Part shown: piece after piece, positions 22,973 through 35,388 of the stretch | How positions within the stretch are numbered: the stretch's first letter is position 1 | Layout of the letters: every line of letters begins with the position of its first letter | Position numbers and translations under genes: made by a program | Assembly: GCA_015680685.1 (NCBI GenBank) | Contig: MNCI01002813.1 | Location: 1,637,296-1,701,295 of the forward strand | DNA from: Gnetum montanum | Lineage: Eukaryota > Streptophyta > Gnetopsida > Gnetales > Gnetaceae | Length of the DNA stretch: 64,000 nucleotides | Reading direction: 5' to 3' | The notes under the pieces: model-generated | Databases searched by the model: none | What the model saw: only the letters and a program-made list of their open reading frames with translations | What the model was told of the DNA's origin: nothing

Positions 22973-25744
22973 TCATGTGGTTCCTGGTGGTGGTGGATCC
23001 TCCATGGGCACCTTTCCTTTGTCCCATGCTCTAGGCTTCTAAAATGGATGCCTTTGAAGAAGTGCCTAAACTTTTTCCTCCTCTATCTGAGACTTATGCA
23101 CCATCCATGCTGATGTTCCAATGTTTGATGGAGCCAACACTTCCCACAGACATGGTAGTTGTGGGAACATTTGATTGGCCTTGACATACCATGTTGCAAA
23201 CAACCTTCATTCATCCTCATAGGCTTTGGCTTTATCTTTGAGTTCCTGATAATCTGTAAGCTATCGAGCCAAATCTATTATTACATCTTTCTAACCTTGG
23301 TAGCTAGCCTTTACCACCTCTAATTTAGAGTTTGCTACTTCTAATTTTTGTAATGTCTTCTTATGTTCTACAAACTCTATTTCATATTTAGCATAGGTGG
23401 TAGCTACTTACTTCTTGAGCTTAGTTCTTGAGTGCCCTACTATTAACGTGGCCAAGTTGACGTATTGCAGATTTGCCAACTGCATGTATTCTGTGAGATC
23501 TTGGATCTACAGGTCCCAACTTTTCAATTCTACTTGGTGGACAAAGGCATAAGTATCCAGTATGGCTCACTAGTCAATGTGTTGAGCACTAAAAAAATTA
23601 ATGTGGGCCTTAGCCATATGAATCTCCTTTTTGATGACTTCCTTATACATTCCCACCTAGTCACAAAAGTGTTCTTTTAACTTATCATGCTTCTTGGCCT
23701 CATTTTGCCATGCACTTATTTCTATGGCTATCTTTTGTCGAATGATGTAGACTTCCTCCATGGAGAGGTTTCTATTCTCCCTAGCCAAGTGATTCATGTA
23801 TTGGTTGACCTGAACTAGTTATTCTTGCATTTGTTAAAAAATTTCCTTGAGAACATTCTTCTGTTTCTCAACTGTGGTCAACCAAAGATTTTTAGCAGTA
23901 AGTAATTTATTTTCCTATGGTAAGGCCTTGAGAGCTTTAACATGTGCATATGTTTGAGCTTGTGTCTTTGAAGCATCCTAATTAGCCTTCTCTTTCCATT
24001 ACCACCCTTTTATTTTCTTCCATCAATTTATTTAGTTACTTAGTTTTGAAAATGTCTATTGGTCAGCTATGATAAATTGGGAAGGGTCCTGTCATTTAGC
24101 TTCTAGGGCGATGAGCTTTTTTTGCAATCTTTGCAACTCTTCTTCTGTGTGCTCGATCCTAACTTCAGCCATGACCAATTTTTCTTTCGTGAAAATGAGG
24201 TCTAATTGTGTTGCAGTGACATCTTGGGGGATGTCAAATTAGGATTTCATAACTTGTCTTGTTTGCAGAAAGTGATCCAAAGCATCCTCATGTTCCGTAG
24301 GAGTCATTGAGGGACCAGCCAAAGCTTGAACATCATGTGCTCTTATGAAATTTATTGATGGCATAATAGGAACATTAAACGATTCTTTAATATAATTTGT
24401 AACCACCTTTGCTGCACCTATTGCATCTTGGTGCTACATGATCACCACCATGGCTACTTCATTAGTTTCCAACCTAACCTGGAAAGATGTAGCATTCCCA
24501 GAGATCTACTGAGACCACTGAGACTCTCCTCCTAAAATCAATGAAATATGTCCATTTGCAGGGTTGGCTAAAATAGTGGGCTGTACAACATCATCAATGA
24601 CCAGGAATAAGTTTTTGGTATCACAACTTCCCCAACTAACCATCTCGGTGATTGTTCAAAGATGACTAATAAATGGTTAGTTTTGTTGTGGTGGTGGTGA
24701 TTGTTGGACTTGCTAGCTTATGGGCTATGTGTTGGGCCCCGCTTCCTATTGTTAGCTAGGTCCTACCATTTGAGGCATAGTGGACCCAACCATTTGTTCT
24801 TCCTCTCATTCTAACTACGCATTAGCGTCTTTCCTAGGCATCGACAGTTTGAGCAGTTTAGCATATGAAGTGTTTTGGGCTTTTTTAGAAACATCATTTG
24901 TGTAGCCCAAGATATAGGCACATTTGCACAACTTTCTGATAAGACAAGGGAAAGGCAAAGTAAGCTTTCCTATCTTCCTTTCTTCAAATAACCTTAATAT
25001 CTCTGTCAGATATAGATAGGGCAAATTTGCATTAAATTTTTTCATCAAAATCGCATTGCCCTGTCCCACATAAGTAGATAATCTATTTAAATCCTTGGTG
25101 GGTAAAAGGTGATAAGTGCTGATCTTAAAGTAGATCCTCTCTTCCAAGGTCAATTCTCCATAAACTTTATTCTCCTTATTATAGGCCTGTTTCAACCATA
25201 ATTTCCTTGCATTTGTGTTTGAGCAAGTGGACAAATGAGCAACTTTTGGTCCCTCATTTGGAAGATTTAGGACCTCTATAATGGCCTTTGTAGAAAAATC
25301 AATGGAGACACCACCTACATTGGCAATGGTGCCTTCCTCCTTACCTTGCTAGAATTGACATGTTTCACCTAAACACCAATCACCACTCTTTGAGAGGATG
25401 GGCCATAGTGGAGAAACCTTCAATTGAGTCTTCACTGGTTTAGGGGTGAACTAAGTGAAAGGCCTAAAATTGAGCTCCACTATCATAGCTGCAAAGGTGG
25501 GCTTCTCTTGAATGGCTTGGAGACATTCAGGGAACAATGTAATATGTTGCCCTAGCTCCAGGGCTCTAACTTTGCCACCTTTTACATAGCTAGATTGCAT
25601 TGTTGTAGGGATTTCTTGATGAATGCTGAATGAGTGGGCCTCTTACTCTGCATGTTCTACTTAAGGTTCCTAGCCTCTACCTCCTCTCAAGTGTTTAGCT
25701 ACACCTTGAGAAGGTCCTCCTTGTTGTACTCTTTTAGGGGCCAT
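22973..25744 (-). pseudogene. ORF2 of Y (putative plant transposon protein, about 920 codons)
   Basis: Start at ATG 25744 (MAPKRVQQGG), stop TGA at 22973 after a tail EDPPPPGTT. Blocks: WPILSKSGDWCLGE (about 25,390), a 139-codon intact stretch (25234-24815) with RIYFKISTYHLLP and the hydrophobic core LTLPFPCLIRKLCK (about 24,915-24,960), typical of the Transposase_32-like 'putative plant transposon protein' domain. A Gln/Pro-rich linker, a Ser/Gly block and a long helical, probably coiled-coil C-terminal half follow. It lies downstream of gag where pol would normally be. It has many stops, fewer frame changes, and no enzyme motif. Unknown function; a structural or accessory role is inference. 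Confidence 0.65.
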
Positions 25745-27722
25745 CTAAAATCACACAAGGACCAATTGTTAGTAAGGTTATTTAAAAAAATTTGATTATC
25801 TTATACCTTACTCATTGCATCTAATAAATTTTTAATTCTTTGCTTAGTGTGATTCTAGAGTTAGAAATTTTTCAGAGAAGTTGCCCTAAAAGTTTAATGT
25901 CAGACTTGATCTATTTAGGTGACTCATATAATAATTTGGATGACTTGGGTAACAGAAGAAAATTAGTTTGGCATCAATTTTTAATGGTACTTACCCCTAT
26001 GGTATTCTTTAGGGAATAGCAAATTTTGAAAAAATTATGTGGAAATTCTATAGTACTCCTCCCCCACGACTAAGTCAAACACTCTAGGTTTAAGTAGGTT
26101 TAGTTGGAAAAAGAATTGGAGTTTCAAAGAGCGAAACATTAAAGGTTGAATTTATACTTGTAAATCAATAAAAATCATGGAAGAAAATTTGAACAACTCC
26201 CCTATATCAACCATTGAAAATGACTTCTATAGTGCGTAGGGGTCCCACATATATAGTTTTTATAGATGTGATATCGCATATGTGATAGCGCGTACCCGGT
26301 ATTGTGTTGGACTTGATATCAGGTACCTGATATCATGTCTCTACCAAGATAGGGTACTTAGTAAAATTGATGATTTTTCAAGTTTTAGGGCCAAAATTGA
26401 AGGATTTGAGGTAGATTCAAAAGGTCTAGGGTAAGGGCAACTGGAAATTGAGACACTAAAATTGTAATGAAGTGGAGTCATATAATGAAGTTCTTTGAAC
26501 AAGATGAGGAAAAAGGACATGTAGTGGTTCTAAGGAATGTTTAATTAAAATTATGACAAAGGAAAGAATAGATTTTGCAATGGAGTACTTAAAGGGTATA
26601 AAATGATGTGGTAGTGTGCAACAAGTACAAATTACAAAATTCATGCAAGTGGGTCCTCCCCAAAGCACGTTTTAAATTATAATGCGCTTGCGTAACCACA
26701 TCTTAAAATGTCTGTAGGCACTAGAAGGGTTAAATGCAACCCACACTTGTGCAAAAAAAGACACACATGTTAAGGACCACTGATATGAGGTATGAATTCT
26801 ATGCCACACAAGACACAATTTAGAAGTATTTGGATTGTGAGATGAGACGAATTGTAGAAGGGGTTGTAGAGATCAAGATATGAGGTAAGTTACCTTGGGC
26901 ACAATTAATCCTAAGTGTTGTGCATGATTAAAGTACCATTAGCCTTTCACTCCAAGATCAAAACCAAGTCCATATCTTTGATAAGTGACATCGTATTTTT
27001 TCATCCCGATGATAGACAACCATAAAAGTGTCATGATAGCAAGGTTTTTGTGCAAAGGAGAAGTGATTTGAATTTGTCTACAATACATTTTTCTTGAGCT
27101 TTCTTTTTTGCCTCTCTTCTTTCTTTTCTTTTTCTTCTTCTAGTCACTTTTGCACTTTGTCTTTCCCAAAGGTGATCTGGAGAAGCTGTCAACTTTCAGG
27201 CATGAGTGCATGTCTTTTGAGTGGGATCCCCTAGAATAATATTGAGTTCCTTTATTGAGTGCCTTTATTACAACTCTTACTCCCATTGTTCGTTAGATCT
27301 ACAAGGATCTTAGTATAATCAAGCTGCATGATAGCACATACAGATGTCACCAAAGAGAATCCACAAGTTCCCTTGATGTCACATCCTTGCCTTTCCCTCT
27401 TAGGTTGTCACTCTTCACTCTAGGCATAATGAGTATAAAGTTACCTTAAGTTTTGATGATAATAAGAATATCATCATACCCAGAGCAAGAACCTCTTATT
27501 AATAGAATGGGTGAGTGGATGTTGTGAGCTCAGTATCCAAATAATTTGTCACTTGTGACTTGATAACATAAAACAACACCTCAACCAATTGGTTACATGA
27601 GTATTTTATGCATAGATAAGATTACCCACAAAAAGATAAAACAAAAAATTGAATAATAAGAAATTAGAAAACAAAAAATTGTAAAACCAAAGAAAAGAAA
27701 AAAAATTTACTAATTTTTCTTG
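25745..27722. other. AT-rich spacer between gag and ORF2 of Y
   Basis: About 2 kb without a credible gene. The minus strand contains T-rich and A-rich runs and a GATATC-rich cluster at about 26,270-26,340 resembling the LTR U3 motif. Small frames such as 26456-26668 show no homology to the other copies. Confidence 0.45.
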
Positions 27723-30093
27723 TTAGAATGGGGGATATCACCCATGAATAAACCTTTAATCATGGTGAGAATTAATAAATGGAAAGTTAGGATTCATGCA
27801 TGTTGGAAATATTGGGGTCTGGTCATATTCAAACCATTGGATGTCTTTTGGTGTAGTGGTAGGAATGATGAAAATTGGGGTTCACACACTTGATTAAATT
27901 GGGCATGGTGGGACAGATTATAAGATGTGGTCATGTGATAAGAAGCTAACCCACTATGGCACCCATGTCCATAAGATGGTATGCAAGGATCGATATCTCT
28001 CCTTATGTTGTTATATTCATTAGGCTGCATGGTTGTTGGAGTATTAATTGGTGGCCTGGATAAGGTAATACGAGGCATTGAGTTTGAAGAGGAAGGGGCA
28101 TCATAGTGTTGGGTTTGTGCTAAGTTGGAGGATGTAGTGGTTTCAAAACCATGCTATCTCTTTCTATAGCCATGCCTAAAGAAAGGATGCTTATGACATT
28201 GTGGAGGACTTCCACTGCTGTTGATAGTAGTAGCACATGTAATTTTTTTTGGTTGGTGTTGTGGTGAAAACCTTCTGGTACAATTGGTGGCAATGTAGAA
28301 GGAGGTGAAGGATGAGAATATTAAGATTAAGAAGGAGTGTAAGGAACATGAGGTGGTGATCCCATAGAAGAGGACGTGGGTTGATGATACTTAGGAGAGT
28401 GATAACAATGAGGTGAAGTGGAGGATGTTGATCTAGTTGGAGAAATAGGGTGTTGAATGTAATAAACACTTGGTTTTGGGTGATACGAAGGGTGTGGCTA
28501 GTTTGGCGATGGCCTCCCCCATGACTGGGGGTTTTTCCACTGCTGTTGAGCATAGTACTTCTGTATGAAATTTGGATGTAGCATTATTTCCCAATGCTCA
28601 TGTAGATGTAACAAGATTGGGCATTGACCTTTGGGGTGATCATACAGGAAAACATTGCATTGATACTTATGATTTGTGGTTGAGCCCCTATCCTTATTTT
28701 CTTTAATCCTTATTTCTAATTGTCAAATTATGTTTTATCCTATTTCTAGGTTTGGTATCCTCTATTTGTTCTAGTCATTAGATTTGTCTTGTGTGGTTTT
28801 CTCTCTAATAATGTCCACATATTCTCCACATTTTTCATGTACCCACTCTGTCATCTTAATATTTGCCTCGATTTCATCTAGTGATTTTAGTATTGGGAAA
28901 GGTGGGGATGGTTTCACCTCCTTGAGGTGAGCTAATGTCTCCTCTTCATAAGTATGGACCTTTGTTATTTCAAGAGTTTGGTCCTATTAAGGTTTTTTAA
29001 CATTCTCCCATTTGGCTATTTTTCCTTCTTCTTTTACTACCCGCTTAATAAGCTCTTGGAAGATGGGTTCATAGTTCATATAGTTGACCTGAGGCATACA
29101 TCCCTAGGGTCTCCTTTGTTTCATTATGGAGCTGATTCATGATGTGATACATTAGCCTTTCCTTGGAGAACCCATGGCCTAGGCATTTGTTTAACAAAGA
29201 GTAATATCTTTCTAAGGCCATGTTTGAGGCTTCATGTTGTCCTTGTTTCCACTCTTGGATTTGTCTCCTCAAGGTCGACACTCTTACATAGGTTTGATAT
29301 CTTTTGTTGAAAAGGTTTATCATTGTAGGGCATTAGTGAATTGAATTTTGTTTTAAAGATTAGTACCACACTTTTTCTTGGCCAATGAGTATCATAGGAA
29401 AGAGCTAAAGCCTTTGCCATCCATTCTCAATGTTGTTCCATACACAGGCATCATAGAAGGCTTGTAAATGATGTTGCAGATCTGAATCATAGTCTCTTGA
29501 GAACTTAGGAAAGTTGTTTAAATCAAGCCTAGGTAAATGGCTTTCCTTGCGATGCCTATGGGATATCTAAATAGCCTTTGTTATATGCATTAGGATCTTA
29601 GTGGCTATCAGAGGTTCATTATCACTAAATAGGCTATAAGTTCACGAGTTGGGATGATGTTGTTTATGTTCATGTTGGTGTTTCTAATTTTGCCCATGGG
29701 TTTGATTTCTATTTCTATGCTGACCCCTTAAGGAATAGTAATTTGTGTCACAACTTGATGTTGAAAGAGTAGAGGAAGAGAGGGAAGTGGAAGACTCATC
29801 ATGACTTTTGTAAGTCTCCCAACCATTCTTTGATGTGCTCTTGCTACCCATTAAGAAGGTCCTAGGCCTTATGGGCCCCCTTGTTCTAGGAGATGTCCCA
29901 TCTTCATTAGAGGTGTATGAGTTGGATTGCAAAAGTCATTGAGTATTGTTTGGGTGTATGAACATATGAAACTCCTGCATAAGATTGAGTGCTCCAAACT
30001 TGTTCTTCATCATAAATCTTGTTGGTTCTCCAATGAATTGTCTCATTGGATGTTGTATTATCACTGTCTTGTGAAAGATACATTATCGTGCAT
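27723..30093 (-). pseudogene. gag of Y
   Basis: Probable start at ATG 30093, end at TAA 27723. N-terminal basic Ser-rich region (29684-29932). Capsid-like region with MAKALALSYDTHWPRK and INLFNKRYQTYV (29232-29420 and 29069-29323, in two frames). A central block resembling DLCIYDHPKGQ of X. The C-terminal Pro/His-rich tail contains MPRITLSRPP (27794-28078). It aligns with the gag of X and C throughout. Broken by frameshifts and stops. Confidence 0.65.
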
Positions 30094-30199
30094 TGTGTGT
30101 GACTTAATTGAATTTAATTTTTTTATTTGAAAGATATATTTTTAATACCTTGTTATAGTGATCTTATATGATAGAACTAATCTAGATAACTAGCACCAT

Positions 30200-30216
30200 C
30201 CTAGGCAATGACACCA
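30200..30216 (-). other. Primer-binding site of Y (tRNA-Asp type)
   Basis: Plus strand cctaggcaatgacacca. It matches the recalled tRNA-Asp 3' end CCCCGGCAACGGCGCCA at 12 of 17 bases; four of the five mismatches are transitions. It lies one base from the LTR at 30218. Confidence 0.7.
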
Positions 30217-30217
30217 A

Positions 30218-31081
30218 TGATGGGTGATGAGGTACCCCTATGCTCAACCATACGAATATGAGGGTGAACGTGTGATTAGGTTGAACTTTGTGGATGGACT
30301 AGTTGTGGTACTTAGATAGTTATATGTTGATTATAGTTCATTGTCTTCCCACTTGGACTAGTATTTGCTTTTTCATGTATGATTTAGTCCAGAGTGAGGT
30401 GTATGATGTGATCCCTACTACTATGCTACTCCTAAGGACAATAAGAGAAATTAATTAAGCTAATGGGTAATAGAAAATAAGATCTAAGCTAGCCTAAGTG
30501 CGATGAGCATTTGTCCCTAATCATCTATACACATCTTGGACTTTGTGTACTACTTTTTGAATGACCAAGTGCACATCACTTGAAGCACTACTCGATACGC
30601 TACTAGGTTATCACGTAGTTACACTTAAATGTTCATGATTAAGGTATACTTAGTCCATGTTAACAATAGGAATAGTAAATGATGATAAAGGAAATATTAA
30701 CCAAGAAAATAATAATAAGTAATAAATAATTAAAACAAATTAAAAGTTAAGTGAATGCTGCAATGATGGAGTAATCTCGATATTTATTGTTGATTGTGTA
30801 CATGTCCAAGTATGTTACACTTGAACAAAGGTTCCATACAATTACAGGCATCACACTGTGAGCATGCACTTGGAAAGAACACTAAAACTAACTATAAGAA
30901 AAGAAATGAAATTTTAACTTTGTAACTAACTAACTCTTCCCTCACTATGCACTTGAGTGCTGTATTTATAGGCTAACACAAGAATCATGATATCATGTAT
31001 ACGATATTGTATCCAGGCTATGATATGACGCATCCAATATTGTGTACCTGATATCAAGGTTTGGCAGACTGTGACTCATTA
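30218..31081 (-). repeat. 5' LTR of Y
   Basis: TGATGGGTGATGAGGTACCC to ...GTGACTCATTA (final CA decayed to TA on the reading strand), next to CCAAC. Pairs with 21933-22791. Confidence 0.9.
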
Positions 31082-31086
31082 CCAAC

Positions 31087-31898
31087 CATATGAATCATAA
31101 ATGTTCACATATGATCTAGTCAAATTTTGTGGATGGGACTAGTTTGCTGTCTTCCCACTTGAACTAGTGGTAGCTTTATCACGTATGGTTTAGTCCAAAG
31201 TGAGGCATATCATGTTGTCTACTTTCTATGCCACTCCTCATGACAAAGAGAGATAAATTAATTAAACTAAGGGATAATGAAAAATAAGATCTAGACTAGC
31301 CTATGGTGATGAGCATCTACACTTAATTGTTTGTACACATCTTGGACTTCATGAGACTACTTTTGGGATAATCAAGTGTACGTCATTGGTTTTGCCAAAT
31401 GATACACCTCTGGATTACCAAGTATTTACACTTAAATGCTTGTGATTAAGGTGTACAAATTCTGCTTAATAATAGGAATAGTAAATAACAATCAATGGAA
31501 ATGTTTAACTAAAGAAAGCATTAAATAATTAAAGCAACAATAATCTAAGTGGATGTTGCAATGATGGAAGTAATCTCAATCTTTATTGCTAGTCATGTAA
31601 CATGTCCAAGTATGTCACACTTGAACAAAGCTACTATATGATTGTAAACATCACATTGTGAGCATGCACTAGGAATAACAGACTTTGAAGAAGAAATTAA
31701 AAACTAGAACTATTTGATGACTATCAACTACTTACCACCTGTCTCATCCAAGCACCCCAGAACCATATTTAAAGGCAAGATTTAAATGAGGCGACGTCAG
31801 GTATTTGACATCTTTTATTAGCCCTGATGTTGGGTACACGATGTCCGGGCTTTGACATCACATATTTGACATTGGGGCCATAGGAGGATGACTCATCA
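31087..31898 (-). repeat. 5' LTR of X, main piece
   Basis: Resumes right after the second CCAAC and ends GACTCATCA at 31898, followed by the target site ataat of element C. It shares the gtcattggttttgcc block with 89-965. Confidence 0.85.
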
Positions 31899-33414
31899 AT
31901 AATGAATCAAGGGAGACCCTTGGAATTTATGCCGCAAGGAAATTATACAAGCTCCAAGCCCAACAAATCAAAGGGCTAATTGAGCATATGGAAAAAGAAG
32001 GAGAAATATGAAAATGGGAGAATGTCAAACAATATCAATGGGACCCAACTCTTCAACAAAAAGATGTCTAGATCTATGGTAAGGAGAACGAAATCACTTT
32101 TGATAAGGTGATCTTGCAACAAACCTTGCTGATACAGAAGTTTATTAATGAACTTGAAGCAAAGTTTAATAAGATGACCAAATGGATGTATGAAAATTTT
32201 ACAACTCTCATTGAGATGTTTGAAGAGAGATCATGCAAAATAAGCCAGTGATCACAATCAACAAAGGATACAAAACCAAAAAATATCTAAGAACACTTTT
32301 CGACAAATGAAGAAAATGGCTAAAGAAAGTGAGGCCATAAACTCAATAGTAGACGAAGATAATGGATGTGACATCTACATATAAGACCATTTGAAGGGCC
32401 ATTGCCTAGTGTTGTTGCATTTACAGGAGTATTGGGTAGGTGCCTTAAATCCAAATTTTGTGCAAAAGCACATGCTTGGGACGTTTCCTCTCCCACAATG
32501 TAATTACAGAAAGTTCCACGACTAATCTTACCATCCTAGGGGGACTTATTACCAGCCTCAACATGGTCATCAACTATAGTGACAACAACCACAATCATGA
32601 GGGAGGCCACCATGAAATTAATACTATCTGCCCTATCCACTAAAACCACATGGATATGACGTTCAACACCTTGTTTTTCCAACTAGTTCTATAACCTTTA
32701 CTTCAAATCGCCACTACCACTCTCTTGAGTACCATCAACCCATGACATCCCCTAAAGGATCACCACCTCGTGCCTCTTACCATCTATCCTACCCTCGATA
32801 TTCTCATACTCCACTACATTATAAGCCACCACCAATGACATAAGAAGGTTCAACACCCCAATATCAACAAATGAATGCCACTTGTGCTATGAATGTGCAT
32901 AACAATGTTGACACTAGTGGGTCTCAAATGTAATGTAGGAAATGTCCCTTTTGGAGAAAAGGTCATAAAATAAAGAAAACCATGCATGGGCCCACCACAT
33001 CATCCAAGCCAGTATAATGCCAATCTAGTGCACCACCTTCCTTTTCACAACTAACGTCCTCTGATCATACACAAGGGGCCACCATCCATCATTACTTCAA
33101 TCCCAAATCCAAACAATGAATCTAAGAGTGTGGGAAGACAAACAAATCCATGAATACCATATCATGATCAAGGGTAAAATTGTGGGCCAGACATCCATAA
33201 TGATAACACACCTCATACCCTAACCCACCATACATTTAACAATCAAGTGTGTGACCAATAATTTTTCTACCCAACCATCACACCACCAATAGACACCTAG
33301 TGGCTAGGGCATGGATGGTTACCAAGGTTTCATACATGCATGAATCCTATTTATCCACTTATTAATGCTTTTCATGGCCAAATTTTTAGTTGTGGGGGTC
33401 ACCCCCCATTCTAA
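31899..33414 (+). pseudogene. gag of C, right piece
   Basis: It begins NESRETLGIYAARKLYKLQA, matching Gag of Y (NETKETLGMYAS) in opposite orientation. It continues through KWENVKQYQWDP and a DHLKGHCL-type block equivalent to DHPKGQYP of X. It ends in a His/Pro-rich tail with TAA at 33412-33414, the counterpart of SHGGYPPF. Stops and frame changes throughout. Confidence 0.65.
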
Positions 33415-35374
33415 TTTTTAGAATTCTTAAGTGCTTTTCATCTTTTTGTTTTACAATGTTTTGTTTCACACATTCTTTGTTTTGCATCTTCTTTTTTTCT
33501 TGTTATTAATTTTTTCTAATTTTTGTTTTACACCATAGTTAGTACATTTTCTATTTCTTGAAAATTTTACACTTTCTTTTATTTTATTTCGGGGTGATTT
33601 TCTAACTTTGTTGTTAATAAGTGCCAGGTATAGTGGTAATGCATTGGTTGATGCTAGTATGCACTATTTTGTTATTTGATTATTGGTGTCTAGATTTTGG
33701 CTTTGAATTTTGTTACTGATGATTAGGACATGGTTCTTTTTCATGCAATAGATAGTGAGTCCACAACATCCATGCATTCACAAAATCTATGGTTTTCCTT
33801 ATTTTTGAAATGTGTAGTTCCTTTTTCATTAATAAAACTTTAACAAATTTGTGACTTTGGTGGTATTCAAAATTGGAAGGGATTCAAAGGTTTGAATAGG
33901 GTATGAATTTAAGGGGATTTAGTATTCTTTGTGCCTTTCTATTTTCCTAGGTGCATGTGTGTTTTCATGGATTTCTTACTATTCCATTTCGACCAATAAA
34001 AGGAAGTTGAATAAGTCTTTGCATGGTCTAGTTCTTATCATAAAAAAAAAACATGATGGGAATTCAAAGCACACCCTTTAGAAAAAATAAACACATACAT
34101 ATTTGCATGGTGTGGTTCCCATTTCAAAAAGTAAAATAAAATAATGGAAATTCAAAGCACACCCCTTAGAAAAAATAAACAGGCTACAAGCACTAGTTAT
34201 AGGACTAAAAAGACATGTTACCCATGCCTAAAAGTCCCCTCTAACTAAGGCCATTTCTCACTTCCTAGTTCTCTTTTCTTCTTTGATAAGGAATGGTTGT
34301 TGTTCTATGGGGTACTCTTGTGTCTTAGGAATGACTAGTCTTAGGATGATGATGTGAAGTCATTGAATAATGTTGGTATTGATGTAGACTAATGATGGAT
34401 CCTATCAAGTTATTTAATGATAAAATTCACAAGGGACTTCATGTGACCTTAATCAAGAACTCCATTCCACTCTCTCTCATCCATCTATGCTTTCCATGTC
34501 TCACCTTATTGTTGGTTTCATGTTCTTGTTTGATGTCTTGATTTGATGTGTCAAAATTCTTAGGTTTAAAGTTATGCAAGGGCACGAAAGAGTCCATGGA
34601 CCCCATGGATGATTTGTTGGACTCTTTGGTTTAAAGTTATGCAAGGGCACGAAAGGCTTGTGCCTGCTTCGGGGAGGATCCACTTGCATATCTTTTGGTT
34701 GGGTTAGTTAAGTTCTTTACCCTTAGACACTCTTACAATCAAATTCTTTTGTTTACCTCATCAATGACATCCAATTGGGCACATATTCACAATAGTTTTC
34801 AGTGAACCTTCATTTTTATTGTTGTGAATTATTACACCCTATTCAAGCATTTCATTCTATTTGAACTTTTTTCAAATTTAATGGACCATTTATCTATTTT
34901 ATCCTATTTTCTAGCCTTCCCACTAACACTCCTACAAGAATCAATCTACCATAATCACAACCTAGGCAAGTGTAACCACTGATGAGAAAAGGCATTTGAT
35001 AGCTATGTGTTACACATTGCACAGTAATTCTTGATTATATTGTGATTGTAGTGGGAAGTATGGATTGAAAGTGAGACTATCTTCACCAAGGATGATGTAG
35101 TAGTATCACATGACGAGGACCATTCATGATCATTGGATCTTCTCCCTCACTCTTCAGTTGCCAAGAGGTGTTAGATGTTAGTGTTATCTAGGGTGTTCCC
35201 TTCTCTTCTCATGAACACCCAATTTTGTAAAAGTTGTAACTTCATACACTTGGGCACTTAGAGTCAATCTGTTTCATCTATTTAGTTTGTATGTCAGTTA
35301 ATAATCCCATACCTACCCAATATTTTGTATGAAACTTGTTCCTCCTCTTTTGCACTTGAGGACAAGTTTTCATT
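33415..35374. other. Non-coding 3' region of C
   Basis: T-rich then mixed sequence without a gene. It contains a near-duplicate around aattcaaagcacaccc (about 34,060 and 34,146) and another, ttaaagttatgcaaggg (about 34,565 and 34,631). Just before the PPT is cttgaggacaag, a block conserved also in D (near 57,300) and E (near 59,090). Confidence 0.5.
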
Positions 35375-35388
35375 CAATTATGGGGGTA
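35375..35388 (+). other. Polypurine tract of C
   Basis: caattatgggggta immediately before TGATGAAG. The G-run is shared with Y. Confidence 0.75.

Larger units (their letters stand above)
21933..31081 (-). mobile_element. Asp-family LTR retrotransposon Y (complete but non-autonomous)
   Basis: Minus-strand element with 3' LTR 21933-22791, 5' LTR 30218-31081 and a perfect target duplication CCAAC (21928-21932 and 31082-31086). It lies inside the 5' LTR of X. Internal order from the 5' end: PBS, gag, AT-rich spacer, ORF2, PPT. Total 9.1 kb. There is no protease, RT, RNase H or integrase. The two LTRs are similar to each other and share blocks that the X LTRs lack, which confirms the pairing. Confidence 0.9.
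89..31898 (-). mobile_element. Asp-family LTR retrotransposon X (non-autonomous, interrupted)
   Basis: Minus-strand element bounded by a 3' LTR (89-965) and a 5' LTR split into 21902-21932 and 31087-31898. The flanking target sites read atact (84-88) and ataat (31899-31903), a 4/5 match, and the target is the gag of element C. From its 5' end X contains a tRNA-Asp-like PBS, gag (about 21774 to 19373), an AT-rich spacer, and ORF2 (18083-17684 then 2670-1135). W sits in ORF2 and Y in the 5' LTR. No protease, reverse transcriptase or integrase is visible, so X would have depended on enzymes from another element. Its own length without the insertions is about 7.6 kb. Confidence 0.8.

Noticed and set aside
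21902-31898. X and Y as a tandem pair sharing one LTR
   Set aside because: The perfect CCAAC duplication and the continuation of the X LTR at 31087 show that Y simply inserted into the X LTR.
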